Position numbers and translations under genes: made by a program. Below are positions 8,765-17,300 of a DNA stretch of 64,000 nt, piece by piece; the first letter of the stretch is position 1, and the number at the start of each line of letters is the position of its first letter. Source of the DNA: Eubacterium sp. AF16-48 (GTDB taxonomy: Bacteria; Bacillota; Clostridia; Lachnospirales; Lachnospiraceae); contig NZ_QUHB01000001.1 in the NCBI RefSeq assembly GCF_003479405.1, positions 186,001 to 250,000 of the forward strand. Reading direction: 5' to 3'. Under the pieces are notes generated by a model, which made no database searches, was not told where the DNA came from, and saw nothing but the letters and a program-made list of their open reading frames with translations.

Positions 8765-8793
8765 ATTATAGCAGACAAAATACTTCACATCAA
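8765..8793 (-). promoter_or_regulatory. Promoter abutting the start codon (predicted leaderless transcript)
   Basis: On the minus strand, TTGATG (8793-8788), a 17-nt spacer and TATAAT (8770-8765) are followed by six T residues and the ATG at 8758. The expected transcription start falls on or next to the A of ATG. Confidence 0.7.
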
Positions 8794-8855
8794 GAATGTT
8801 AAAGAAAAATACTTATTATAATGTGGTAAAATGTAATGTAAATGTAATTTTAAAC

Positions 8856-8884
8856 TTTACATTTATATTTTAACTATGTATAAT
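8856..8884 (+). promoter_or_regulatory. Promoter for tRNA-Thr
   Basis: TTTACA (8856-8861), a 17-nt spacer and TATAAT (8879-8884) end 14 nt before the mature tRNA 5' end. Confidence 0.75.
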
Positions 8885-8898
8885 ATCATTGTTTAGAC

Positions 8899-8971
8899 GC
8901 TTCTGTAGCTCAGTTGGTAGAGCAGCTCACTCGTAATGAGCAGGTCACGTGTTCGAGTCACGCCAGGAGCT
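8899..8971 (+). tRNA. tRNA-Thr (anticodon CGT)
   Basis: The 73-nt sequence folds as a cloverleaf. The acceptor stem GCTTCTG/CAGGAGC has one G-T wobble. The D arm is GCTC/GAGC and the anticodon stem is GCTCA/TGAGC. The loop CTCGTAA carries anticodon CGT (reads ACG). The T loop is TTCGAGT. CCA is not encoded. The first T-stem pair (positions 49/65) is an A-C mismatch; the other four pair. A T-rich stretch follows directly. Confidence 0.95.
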
Positions 8972-9001
8972 TTTATTTTTTATTAATAGTGAGGCTTTTA
9001 T

Positions 9002-9526
9002 ATGTCATACAAACCTTATAAGGTACCAAAAAACAACAATATTTATTCAAGAGGAAACAGGCAGGGAAGAAACAACAGACAAAATTCCCTAAAAGATGAC
9101 AGAATAAAACTTTTTGGTTTCCGTTCAGGTGTTTCATATAAGATGATACTTGCTATTTTATATTATGGTTTTATGACGTTTTATATAATTACCGGAATCT
9201 ACGGTGAAATAAAGTATTACACTTTTGAACCTATGGATGTGGTGTTGTTTGTCATAAAATATATTTTCTTTTTCATATTATTTTTTAGTCCCGCCATTTT
9301 CTTATCAGATTTTAAATATCGGGATTCGATTCCACTATTTAAAAGGAGAACGGCAGGCGCTTCCATAACAGGATTAATTATTATATGGATGTTTTGTTAC
9401 TTGATGGTAAACATTAATATTTACTGTATGTCAGATACCTGGAAAAAATCCCGGGATGATTATAACAGGTATTTAATTGAACAGCGTGAAAAGACAACGC
9501 AGAGTGGAGATGTAAATGAAAAATAA
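9002..9526 (+). CDS. Uncharacterised membrane protein with three transmembrane segments
   Basis: The 174-residue product has a basic, Asn/Arg-rich cytoplasmic N-terminus (about 45 residues). Three hydrophobic helices follow: MILAILYYGFMTFYIITGIYG, VVLFVIKYIFFFILFFSPAIF, and ITGLIIIWMFCYLMVNINIY. A charged tail ends the protein. I do not recognise a family. Its final 11 bases overlap the next gene, so the two are likely translated together. It lies directly after the tRNA gene and before asd, without clear functional links to either. Confidence 0.6.
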   Translation: MSYKPYKVPKNNNIYSRGNRQGRNNRQNSLKDDRIKLFGFRSGVSYKMILAILYYGFMTFYIITGIYGEIKYYTFEPMDVVLFVIKYIFFFILFFSPAIFLSDFKYRDSIPLFKRRTAGASITGLIIIWMFCYLMVNINIYCMSDTWKKSRDDYNRYLIEQREKTTQSGDVNEK

Positions 9527-9953
9527 GAAGATTGTAATAATTGTGTTAGCGGTTATAGTTGTAATTGCCATTGTAGCAGTTATATTTGGCATAAAAAAAT
9601 CAAATAAAGATAAAGGTGACAGTAACAAGATAACCACATCAACTGCAATAAAAGAAACCACAACATACGTGGATCAGACCGTTGAAGCTTTGTCAGAAAT
9701 AGTAACAGATGCACAGGGAAACGTTGTTGTGGAAACAACAAAGCCTGGTAGTGCTACAACTGAAAAGACAGGCAAAACTAAAAATGATAAAAAAAATGGC
9801 AACGTCAATGAAATGAATGATATTTTCACAAATGAAGCCATTGAAAATAAAGAAACAAAGAAAAAAAATGAGCAGAATACTACCTCTAAAACAGAAGATG
9901 AAACTAAAAAATCTGATTCAAAAAATGGAGATGGCTGGTCTGAGTTTTATTAA
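9516..9953 (+). CDS. Membrane-anchored Thr/Lys-rich protein of unknown function
   Basis: A 145-residue protein: a single N-terminal membrane helix (residues 5-25, IVIIVLAVIVVIAIVAVIFG) followed by a low-complexity external region rich in Thr, Lys, Asn and Glu, ending in DGWSEFY. No enzymatic motif is visible. There is no lipobox, so it is probably anchored by an uncleaved helix. GGAG lies shortly before the ATG. It overlaps the preceding membrane protein by 11 bases, suggesting a paired role at the cell surface that I cannot name. Confidence 0.55.
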   Translation: MKNKKIVIIVLAVIVVIAIVAVIFGIKKSNKDKGDSNKITTSTAIKETTTYVDQTVEALSEIVTDAQGNVVVETTKPGSATTEKTGKTKNDKKNGNVNEMNDIFTNEAIENKETKKKNEQNTTSKTEDETKKSDSKNGDGWSEFY

Positions 9954-9997
9954 GTTTGTTAAATAAAATTTAAAATATATTTTTTAGGAGAGAAATT

Positions 9998-11089
9998 ATG
10001 AAATTAGACAAAAAATTAAAAGTAGGCGTACTTGGAGCTACAGGTATGGTAGGACAGAGATTTATCACATTGCTTGATAATCATCCATGGTTTGAAGTTA
10101 CAACATTGGCTGCAAGCCCACGTTCAGCAGGAAAGACATATGAAGAGGCTGTTGGAGACAGATGGAAAATGTCAGTTCCAATGCCTGAAAGTGTAAAAAA
10201 GATGATTGTACACAATGTTAATGAAGTAGAGGCAGTTGCTTCAACAGTTGACTTCGTTTTCAGTGCTGTTGACATGACAAAGGAAGAAATCAAGAAAATT
10301 GAAGAGGATTATGCAAAAACAGAAACACCTGTTGTATCAAACAACAGTGCTCACAGATGGACATCTGATGTACCAATGGTAGTTCCTGAAATTAATCCTG
10401 AACATTATGAAGTAATAGAATTCCAGAAGAAGAGACTTGGCACAACAAAAGGATTTGTTGCAGTTAAACCTAACTGTTCAATACAAAGTTATGCACCTGT
10501 TCTTACAGCATGGAAGAAATTTGAGCCTACAGAGGTTGTAGCTACAACATATCAGGCTATTTCAGGCGCCGGCAAAACATTTAAGGACTGGCCTGAAATG
10601 GTTGGAAACATTATTCCATACATTGGTGGTGAAGAAGAAAAATCAGAGCAGGAGCCACTTAGACTTTGGGGTAAGATTGTTGATGGAGAGATTGTTAAGG
10701 CTACATCACCGGTTATTACAACACAGTGTATCAGAGTACCTGTTTTAGACGGACATACGGCAGCTGTATTTGTTAAGTTTGCTAAAAAGCCTTCAAAGGA
10801 AGAATTAATTGAGGCTATGGTAAACTTTAGTGGAGAGCCGCAGAAGTTAGAACTTCCTAGTGCACCAAAGCAGTTTATTCAGTACTTAGAGGATGATAAC
10901 AGACCGCAGGTAGCTTTAGACGTTAATTTTGAGCATGGAATGGGAATTTCAGTAGGACGTTTAAGAGAAGACAGTGTATACGATTACAAGTTTGTGGGAT
11001 TATCACATAATACTCTTAGAGGTGCCGCAGGAGGAGCTGTATTATCAGCAGAACTTTTAGTTGCAAAGGGATATATTACAGCAAAATAA
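9998..11089 (+). CDS. asd: Aspartate-semialdehyde dehydrogenase
   Basis: A 363-residue NADPH-dependent enzyme that reduces aspartyl phosphate to aspartate semialdehyde. It feeds lysine/diaminopimelate, threonine, methionine and dipicolinate synthesis. The Rossmann motif GATGMVGQRF is at residues 14-23. The catalytic cysteine is in VKPNCSIQS (Cys160), followed by TYQAISGAGK and the HGMGISVGRLRED segment near the C-terminus. The longer form (about 360 residues) matches the archaeal/fungal-like ASADH branch rather than the short proteobacterial type. AGGAG precedes the ATG by 8 nt. A strong terminator follows, so it is likely monocistronic. I saw no lysine riboswitch upstream. Confidence 0.95.
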   Translation: MKLDKKLKVGVLGATGMVGQRFITLLDNHPWFEVTTLAASPRSAGKTYEEAVGDRWKMSVPMPESVKKMIVHNVNEVEAVASTVDFVFSAVDMTKEEIKKIEEDYAKTETPVVSNNSAHRWTSDVPMVVPEINPEHYEVIEFQKKRLGTTKGFVAVKPNCSIQSYAPVLTAWKKFEPTEVVATTYQAISGAGKTFKDWPEMVGNIIPYIGGEEEKSEQEPLRLWGKIVDGEIVKATSPVITTQCIRVPVLDGHTAAVFVKFAKKPSKEELIEAMVNFSGEPQKLELPSAPKQFIQYLEDDNRPQVALDVNFEHGMGISVGRLREDSVYDYKFVGLSHNTLRGAAGGAVLSAELLVAKGYITAK

Positions 11090-11103
11090 TATGTAATAAT
11101 TAT

Positions 11104-11155
11104 GAGTTATTGCTTTATTTATTAAATTTGATTTTTAAAGCAATAACTCTTTTTA
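11104..11155 (+). terminator. Rho-independent terminator after asd
   Basis: GAGTTATTGCTTTA (from 11104) pairs with TAAAGCAATAACTC (ending at 11149), followed by a T-rich tail. Confidence 0.85.
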
Positions 11156-11243
11156 TGTTTAAGATTAAAAAATGCAATAGTTGATACAAAAAATATACAC
11201 AGAATTACTATAACTGTTTTATCAAACTTACAGGAGATTTACA

Positions 11244-12206
11244 ATGAAACAGTCAGATTACAGAAGAGAGCAGAAAAAACTTAGAAAAATTCAAATTGCC
11301 ATAACAATAAGCGGAATAATAATCAGCATTGTATTGTTAGTGGGAATTGTTCAAAATATTGCAAAACAGAATGAAAGTCATAAGTCTAAAGAAAACGCTA
11401 CTAAACAGGTTGAAACTGAAAAGAAAGAGGAGACTACAGCAGAAAAGAAAAGTAAAACAAAAAAGAAATATAAGATTAGTGCTCCAAAGGAATATACAAG
11501 AACACAAATATTAAAATTTTTAAAACAATATTCAGACAGTGACGAGAATATTAAGTATTTATATGAAAATCGTGACAATTATGATACTGATTTGCTGGAA
11601 AAAGTGGCAAATAATCCTGAAATGGCGGAATTTATAGCGAACTATTTTGATTACGAATCAGAGGGCAAGCCCAAGTTGTCAAAAAATGAAAGGGCTGCTG
11701 AAGTTCCACTACTTATCCAATGGGATAAAAGGTGGGGATATAAGACCTACGGTGATTCTAATATAGGATTGGCAGGCTGTGGACCAACCTGTGTTTCAAT
11801 GGTGGTGTATAGTTTAACAAGAAATGATAAGGTAACACCGGTTACAGCGGCGAAATATAGTGAAGAAAACGGATATTATGTAGAGGGAATCGGAACAGCT
11901 TGGAAGCTAATGACAACTTTTCCGGCAGAATATGGAATAAACATACATGAGGTGGGATTATCTAAGGAACGTATTGAAAGTGAATTAGATAACGGTGTAC
12001 TGATTATATGTGCAATGGGTCCCGGAGACTTTACCTTAAGTGGTCATTTTATAGTTATATATGGTTATGACGATAATGGTTTAAAAATAAATGATCCAAA
12101 TTGTGTTACCAGAAGCAAAAAACAATGGACATATGACAGATTGGCAACTCAAATTAAGGCTTTGTGGGGATACAAATTGGAAGAAACAAGAGAAACTCAG
12201 AAATAA
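11244..12206 (+). CDS. Membrane-anchored C39-like cysteine peptidase
   Basis: A 320-residue protein. An N-terminal helix (residues 17-35, IAITISGIIISIVLLVGIV) anchors it outside the cell, followed by a Lys/Glu-rich linker. The papain-like catalytic domain starts near VPLLIQWDKRWG (about 155) and matches the Peptidase_C39_2 family. The nucleophile is in AGCGPTC (Cys179), His268 is in SGHFIVIYGYDD, and NDPN supplies the third residue. Such domains usually cleave peptides or act on wall cross-links; a bacteriocin-exporter role is unlikely because no ABC transporter domain is present. It is a single gene with no clear partner. Confidence 0.8.
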   Translation: MKQSDYRREQKKLRKIQIAITISGIIISIVLLVGIVQNIAKQNESHKSKENATKQVETEKKEETTAEKKSKTKKKYKISAPKEYTRTQILKFLKQYSDSDENIKYLYENRDNYDTDLLEKVANNPEMAEFIANYFDYESEGKPKLSKNERAAEVPLLIQWDKRWGYKTYGDSNIGLAGCGPTCVSMVVYSLTRNDKVTPVTAAKYSEENGYYVEGIGTAWKLMTTFPAEYGINIHEVGLSKERIESELDNGVLIICAMGPGDFTLSGHFIVIYGYDDNGLKINDPNCVTRSKKQWTYDRLATQIKALWGYKLEETRETQK

Positions 12207-12266
12207 TAGGAAATTATTTTGATAAAAAATCATTAAAAGTATAGACTATTTTGTCATTTTATGAGA

Positions 12267-12323
12267 AAATATGTAGTGGTGTGGGCATTAGACAGCTTTG
12301 ACCCACGATTTTATCACATATTT
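12267..12323 (+). promoter_or_regulatory. Structured leader (nested inverted repeats) before the NifU-like gene
   Basis: AAATATGT (12267-12274) pairs perfectly with ACATATTT (12316-12323). Inside it GTGGG (12281-12285) pairs with CCCAC (12302-12306). The SD (GAAAGGAG, 12325-12332) begins just 3' of the outer stem. The form could be an RNA control element or a DNA operator. It matches no riboswitch class I know. Confidence 0.4.
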
Positions 12324-12343
12324 CGAAAGGAGTATTTATTCAA

Positions 12344-13036
12344 ATGATTTATTCAAAAGAAGTTGAAATGATGTGTCCTGTAGCTAAGGGCGCAAAACAT
12401 GAGCCGGCTCCAATTCCTGAAGAAGGAAAATGGGTTTACTCAAAAGAAATCAAAGATATTTCAGGTTTTACACATGGTGTTGGCTGGTGTGCTCCACAGC
12501 AGGGTGCTTGTAAGCTTACATTAAATGTTAAAGAAGGTATCATTGAAGAAGCATTAATCGAAACAATCGGATGTTCAGGTATGACACATTCAGCAGCTAT
12601 GGCAGCTGAAGTTCTTCAGGGAAAAACAATTCTTGAAGCTTTAAATACTGACTTAGTTTGTGATGCTATCAACACAGCTATGAGAGAATTATTCTTACAG
12701 ATTGTATATGGTAGAACACAGAGTGCTTTCTCAGATGACGGTCTTGTAGTAGGTGCCGGACTTGAAGATTTAGGAAAAGGTCTTCGTTCACAGGTAGGTA
12801 CTATGTATGCCACAAAGGCAAAAGGTGTTAGATATCTTGAAATGGCTGAAGGCTATGTAACAGGTATCGCTCTTGATGCTGATAATGAAGTTATTGGTTA
12901 CCAGTTTGTTAACTTAGGAAAGATGACAGACTTTATCAAAAAAGGTGATGATCCTACAACAGCTTGGGAAAAATCAAAAGGTCAGTACGGTCGTGTTGAT
13001 GACGCTGTTAAGATTATCGACCCAAGAAAGGAATAG
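12344..13036 (+). CDS. NifU/IscU-like iron-sulfur cluster scaffold protein
   Basis: A 230-residue cytoplasmic protein with an IscU-like fold. Candidate cluster ligands are Cys49 and Cys56 in GWCAPQQGAC, Cys77 in IGCSGMTHSAAMAAE (the equivalent of the GCxxxxASSS region in IscU) and Cys107 in LVCDAINTAM. The C-terminal extension after about residue 150 is not found in classic IscU. A long, strong SD (GAAAGGAG) and biased codon use suggest high expression. It lies 12 bp before a GGGtGRT-family gene, a pairing I recall as recurring in anaerobic Firmicutes. No cysteine desulfurase is adjacent, so this is probably a specialised scaffold, not the general Isc/Suf machine. Confidence 0.75.
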   Translation: MIYSKEVEMMCPVAKGAKHEPAPIPEEGKWVYSKEIKDISGFTHGVGWCAPQQGACKLTLNVKEGIIEEALIETIGCSGMTHSAAMAAEVLQGKTILEALNTDLVCDAINTAMRELFLQIVYGRTQSAFSDDGLVVGAGLEDLGKGLRSQVGTMYATKAKGVRYLEMAEGYVTGIALDADNEVIGYQFVNLGKMTDFIKKGDDPTTAWEKSKGQYGRVDDAVKIIDPRKE

Positions 13037-13048
13037 GAGGTAACAACA

Positions 13049-14059
13049 ATGGCATTATTTGAATCATATGAAAGAAGAATTGACAAGATTAATTCTGTTT
13101 TAAATAGTTATGGTATTGCTTCTATTGAAGAAGCTGAAAAGATTACAAAGGACGCTGGATTAGATGTTTATGATCAGGTTAAGAAAATTCAGCCAATTTG
13201 TTTTGAAAATGCATGCTGGGCTTACACAGTAGGTGCAGCTATTGCTATTAAGAAAGGTTGTAGAAGAGCTGCTGACGCTGCTGCTGCAATCGGTGAAGGT
13301 CTTCAGGCTTTCTGTATTCCGGGTTCTGTTGCTGACCATAGAAAAGTTGGTTTAGGACATGGTAACTTAGGAAAGATGTTACTTGAAGAAGAAACAGAAT
13401 GTTTCGCATTCCTTGCAGGACACGAATCATTCGCTGCAGCTGAAGGTGCTATTGGTATCGCTGAAAAGGCTAACAAAGTACGTCAGAAACCTTTAAGAGT
13501 TATTTTAAATGGTCTTGGAAAAGATGCTGCACAGATTATTTCAAGAATTAACGGTTTCACATATGTTGAAACAAAGTATGATTATAAAGAAGCAAAATTA
13601 AACATTGTATACGAAAAGCCATATTCAACAGGTCTTCGTGCAACAGTTAAATGTTATGGTGCTGATGATGTTCAGGAAGGTGTTGCAATTATGCATCATG
13701 AAAATGTTGGTGTTTCTATTACAGGTAACTCAACTAACCCAACAAGATTCCAGCATCCTGTAGCAGGTACATACAAGAAAGAATGTATCGAACAGGGTAA
13801 GAAGTACTTCTCAGTAGCATCAGGTGGTGGTACAGGACGTACACTTCATCCGGATAACATGGCTGCAGGTCCTGCTTCATATGGTATGACAGATACATTA
13901 GGACGTATGCATTCAGATGCTCAGTTCGCAGGTTCTTCATCAGTTCCGGCTCACGTTGAAATGATGGGACTTATCGGAATGGGTAACAACCCAATGGTTG
14001 GTGCTACAGTTGCTGTTGCTGTTTCCGTACAGCAGGCTGCTGATGAAGGCAAATTTTAA
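13049..14059 (+). CDS. GGGtGRT-family protein of unknown function
   Basis: A 336-residue cytoplasmic protein. The family-defining motif GGGTGRT is at residues 259-265, followed by HPDNMAAGPASYGMTDTLGRMH. Earlier segments are alanine- and glycine-rich (GCRRAADAAAAIGEGLQAF; DHRKVGLGHGNLG) and read like nucleotide- or cofactor-binding loops. The biochemical role is unknown as far as I know. It follows the NifU-like scaffold by 12 bp with its own AGGAGG, so a shared role in assembling or delivering an Fe-S cofactor is a reasonable inference. A clear terminator follows. Codon use is like that of highly expressed genes. Confidence 0.8.
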   Translation: MALFESYERRIDKINSVLNSYGIASIEEAEKITKDAGLDVYDQVKKIQPICFENACWAYTVGAAIAIKKGCRRAADAAAAIGEGLQAFCIPGSVADHRKVGLGHGNLGKMLLEEETECFAFLAGHESFAAAEGAIGIAEKANKVRQKPLRVILNGLGKDAAQIISRINGFTYVETKYDYKEAKLNIVYEKPYSTGLRATVKCYGADDVQEGVAIMHHENVGVSITGNSTNPTRFQHPVAGTYKKECIEQGKKYFSVASGGGTGRTLHPDNMAAGPASYGMTDTLGRMHSDAQFAGSSSVPAHVEMMGLIGMGNNPMVGATVAVAVSVQQAADEGKF

Positions 14060-14087
14060 TTAAAACTTTGATTTTATAAGGAATTTA

Positions 14088-14124
14088 GAGACTCTTGTAG
14101 ATTTTGACAGGAGTCTCTTTTTTG
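14088..14124 (+). terminator. Rho-independent terminator after the GGGtGRT gene
   Basis: GAGACTCTTGT (14088-14098) pairs with ACAGGAGTCTC (14107-14117) with one G-T pair, followed by T6. Confidence 0.85.
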
Positions 14125-14131
14125 TGCCTAC

Positions 14132-14195
14132 AAGTCAATACCGCGTAAAAGTCTACGAGAAGTCTACAGAATTTTATTTTATAAAGTATTGACTT
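14132..14195. repeat. 10-bp inverted repeat and internal direct repeat upstream of the GH5 gene
   Basis: AAGTCAATAC (14132-14141) and GTATTGACTT (14186-14195) are perfect inverse complements 44 bp apart. Between them AGTCTAC occurs twice, 11 bp apart (one helical turn). The right arm contains TTGACT, a possible -35 box, with a TGTAAT 18 bp further on. This looks like regulator-binding DNA for the glycanase gene. Confidence 0.4.
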
Positions 14196-14345
14196 CAATA
14201 AAATTAATTCGATGTAATCTAAAATTTAGGTATGTATTTTTTAGTGTACTCATAAAATAAAATCGTTTCATCTAAAATATGAACCGTTGTTAGGGATAAT
14301 CCTTAGTTGTAAAATTAATGTAACAGATTTTACAAGGAGTAATTT

Positions 14346-17300
14346 ATGAGACGTTTAAAAAGAATGGGAAGAAAATTTGTCAGTGCAGCTCTTGCTTTGA
14401 CAATGACACTAGGACTGGTAGCTACGGGAAATATTGCAAACATTACACAGGTGAAGGCAGCATCAGCCCTTGGATTAAATGATTTTTTAAAGGTAAACGG
14501 AACGCAAATAAGAAAATCAAAGGGAAGTGGCGATGTTGTATATTTGCGTGGAACCAACGCAGGTGGATGGCTTGTTCAGGAAAACTGGATGAATCCCACT
14601 AATGCATCAGATCAAAGAACAATGATGGACACTTTAGCTAACAGATTTGGTTCTTCAAAGAGAGATGAACTGGTAGCAACATATGAAGACAATTACTGGA
14701 CAACACAGGATTTTGATAATTGTGCTGAAATGGGTATGAGTGTTATCAGACTACCTTTTACATATATGAATTTATGTGATGATAATGGTAATTTAAAGTC
14801 TAATGCCTTTGATAGATTGGATTGGTTTGTAAGTAACTGTAGTTCAAGAGGAATGTATGTAATACTGGATATGCACGGAGCATTTGGTTCGCAAAATGGT
14901 ATGGATCATTCCGGTGAGGTAAATGATGGTACGCAGTTATATTACAATCAAAGCAATAAAAATAAAACATTGAATTTGTGGAAAAGCATAGCTGAACATT
15001 TTAAGGGAAATCCTGCTGTAGCAGCTTATGATATTTTAAATGAACCGGGAATCAAAGCGGCTGCAACATATAGTCTTCAGTGGGACTTTTACAATGAGAT
15101 ATATAACGCAATACGTTCAAAAGATTCAGATCATATTATTATAATGGAATCATGTTGGGATGCAGATAATCTTCCGAGACCATCACAGTACGGATGGACA
15201 AATGTTGCATATGAATACCATTATTATCCATGGAATGCACAAAACAGCAGTTCCGCCCAGCAATCGTATTTTTCAGGAAAAGTTTCTGATATTTCAAGTC
15301 ACAATTATGGTGTACCGACTTTTGTAGGAGAATTTACGTGTTTTGAACAGGAACAGGGTTGGAAGACTGCTATGTCTACATTTAACAGCCAGGGATGGCA
15401 TTGGACAACATGGTCTTACAAGGTTACCGGAAACAGTTCGTGGGGTATTTATAATCATAGTCCGCAATCAGTTGATATATATAATGATTCAGCAGATACC
15501 ATTAAAAATAAATGGTCAGCTGTAGGAACATCATCAGTATGGAAAAACAATATGATATATAATGTTGTGAAGGAATATTTACCGGGTAAGGTTTCATCTA
15601 CAGGTGGAAGCAGTTCATCAGATAATAATTCATCAGGCAGTAACACATCAGGTGTTGCAACATTTTATGAACATTCAAATTATGGAGGCTGGTCTGTATC
15701 ATTAGGTGAAGGCTCACATAATTATAGTGACATAATATCAGCCGGAATTAAGAATGATGCAATTTCATCTATTAGAGTATCGTCGGGATATAAGGTAACA
15801 ATATATAATGATGCAGATTTTAAAGGTGACAAAAAGGAATTTACCTCAGATGCATCATATGTGGGTGATGATTTAAATGACAAAACATCATCAATTAAAA
15901 TTGAAAAAATTAATAATTCAAGTTCAACATCTTATGCAGCAATAAAGTTGTCTGATGGTAAATATAGCATTAAATCAATAGCAAATGAAAAGTATGTTGT
16001 TGCGGAAAATGGTGGAAGCGACCCACTTATGGCTAACAGAGACAGTTATAGTGGAGCATGGGAAACATTCTTTATTGAAAATAATAGTGATGGAACAGTT
16101 AATATTAAAGCGGAGGCTAATAACAAATATGTATGTGCTGTTTTAGATGAAGAAAACCAGCTTACTCCAAGAAGCGACAGCCCAAGTACATGGGAAAAAT
16201 TCCAAATATACAAAATTAAAGATGGCGAATATGGAATTAGAAGTGCTGAAAACGGCAAATACGTTAAGGCGGATTTAGATAATGGTGGAAAATTAGTTGC
16301 AGGAAGTGATTCAATAGCAGGGGCATGGGAAGCATTTGTAATTGAAAAAGTAGGAGATTCAACATCCTCGGATGCAAAAGCATTTTTCTATGAACATTCA
16401 AACTATGGAGGCTGGTCAGTGTCCTTAGGTGTAGGTTCATATAATTACAGTGATATTTTAGCTGCTGGAATTAAAAATGATGCAATTTCATCTTTAAAAG
16501 TTCCATCAGGTTATAAAGTTACCCTATATAATGATGCTGATTTTAAGGGTTCCAGTAAAGATTTTACATCAGATGCATCATATGTAGGTGATGATTTAAA
16601 TGATAAGACTTCGTCTATCAAAATAGAAAAAATCGGAAGTTCTAATACATCATCATATTCTACTGCCAACCTTTCAAATGGCAAATATAGTATCAAATCA
16701 ATAGCAAATGAAAAGTATGTTGTTGCAGAAAATGGTGGAAGTGACCCGCTTATGGCTAACAGGGATAGTTACAGCGGAGCATGGGAAACATTCTTTATTG
16801 AGAATAATGGTGATGGAACAGTTAATATTAAAGCTGAAGCAAATAACAAATATGCATGTGCTGTTTTAGATGAAGAAAACCAGCTCACTTCAAGAAGTGA
16901 CAGCCCAAGTACATGGGAAAAATTCCAAATATACAAAATTAAAGACGGAGAATATGGAATTAGAAGTGCTGAAAATGGCAAATACGTTAAGTCAGACTTA
17001 AATAATGGTGGAAAATTAATTGCAGGAAGTGACTCAATAGCAGGAGCATGGGAAGCATTTGTAATTGAAAAGGTAGGAGATTCAACTTCCAATGTGTCAT
17101 CTAATGCAAAGGCAACTTTCTGTGAGCATTCAGATTATGGTGGATGGTCAGTTTCATTAGGCGAGGGAAAATATGATTATAGTGCCATGGTTGCAGCGGG
17201 AATTAAAAACGACCAGATTTCATCAGTTAAAGTTCCTGACGGATATAGAGTAATATTATATAATGATGCAGGATTTTCAGGAGGGGCTAAAACGCTTTTA

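Noticed and set aside
9954..9997. Lysine riboswitch before asd
   Set aside because: The gap is 44 bp with no aptamer-like sequence.
14308..14324. Perfect WalR-type box TGTAAA-N5-TGTAAC before the GH5 gene
   Set aside because: It lies about 20 bp before the start codon, next to the SD and within a TGTAAAAT/ATTTTACA inverted repeat. It is badly placed for activation and is likely by chance in AT-rich DNA.
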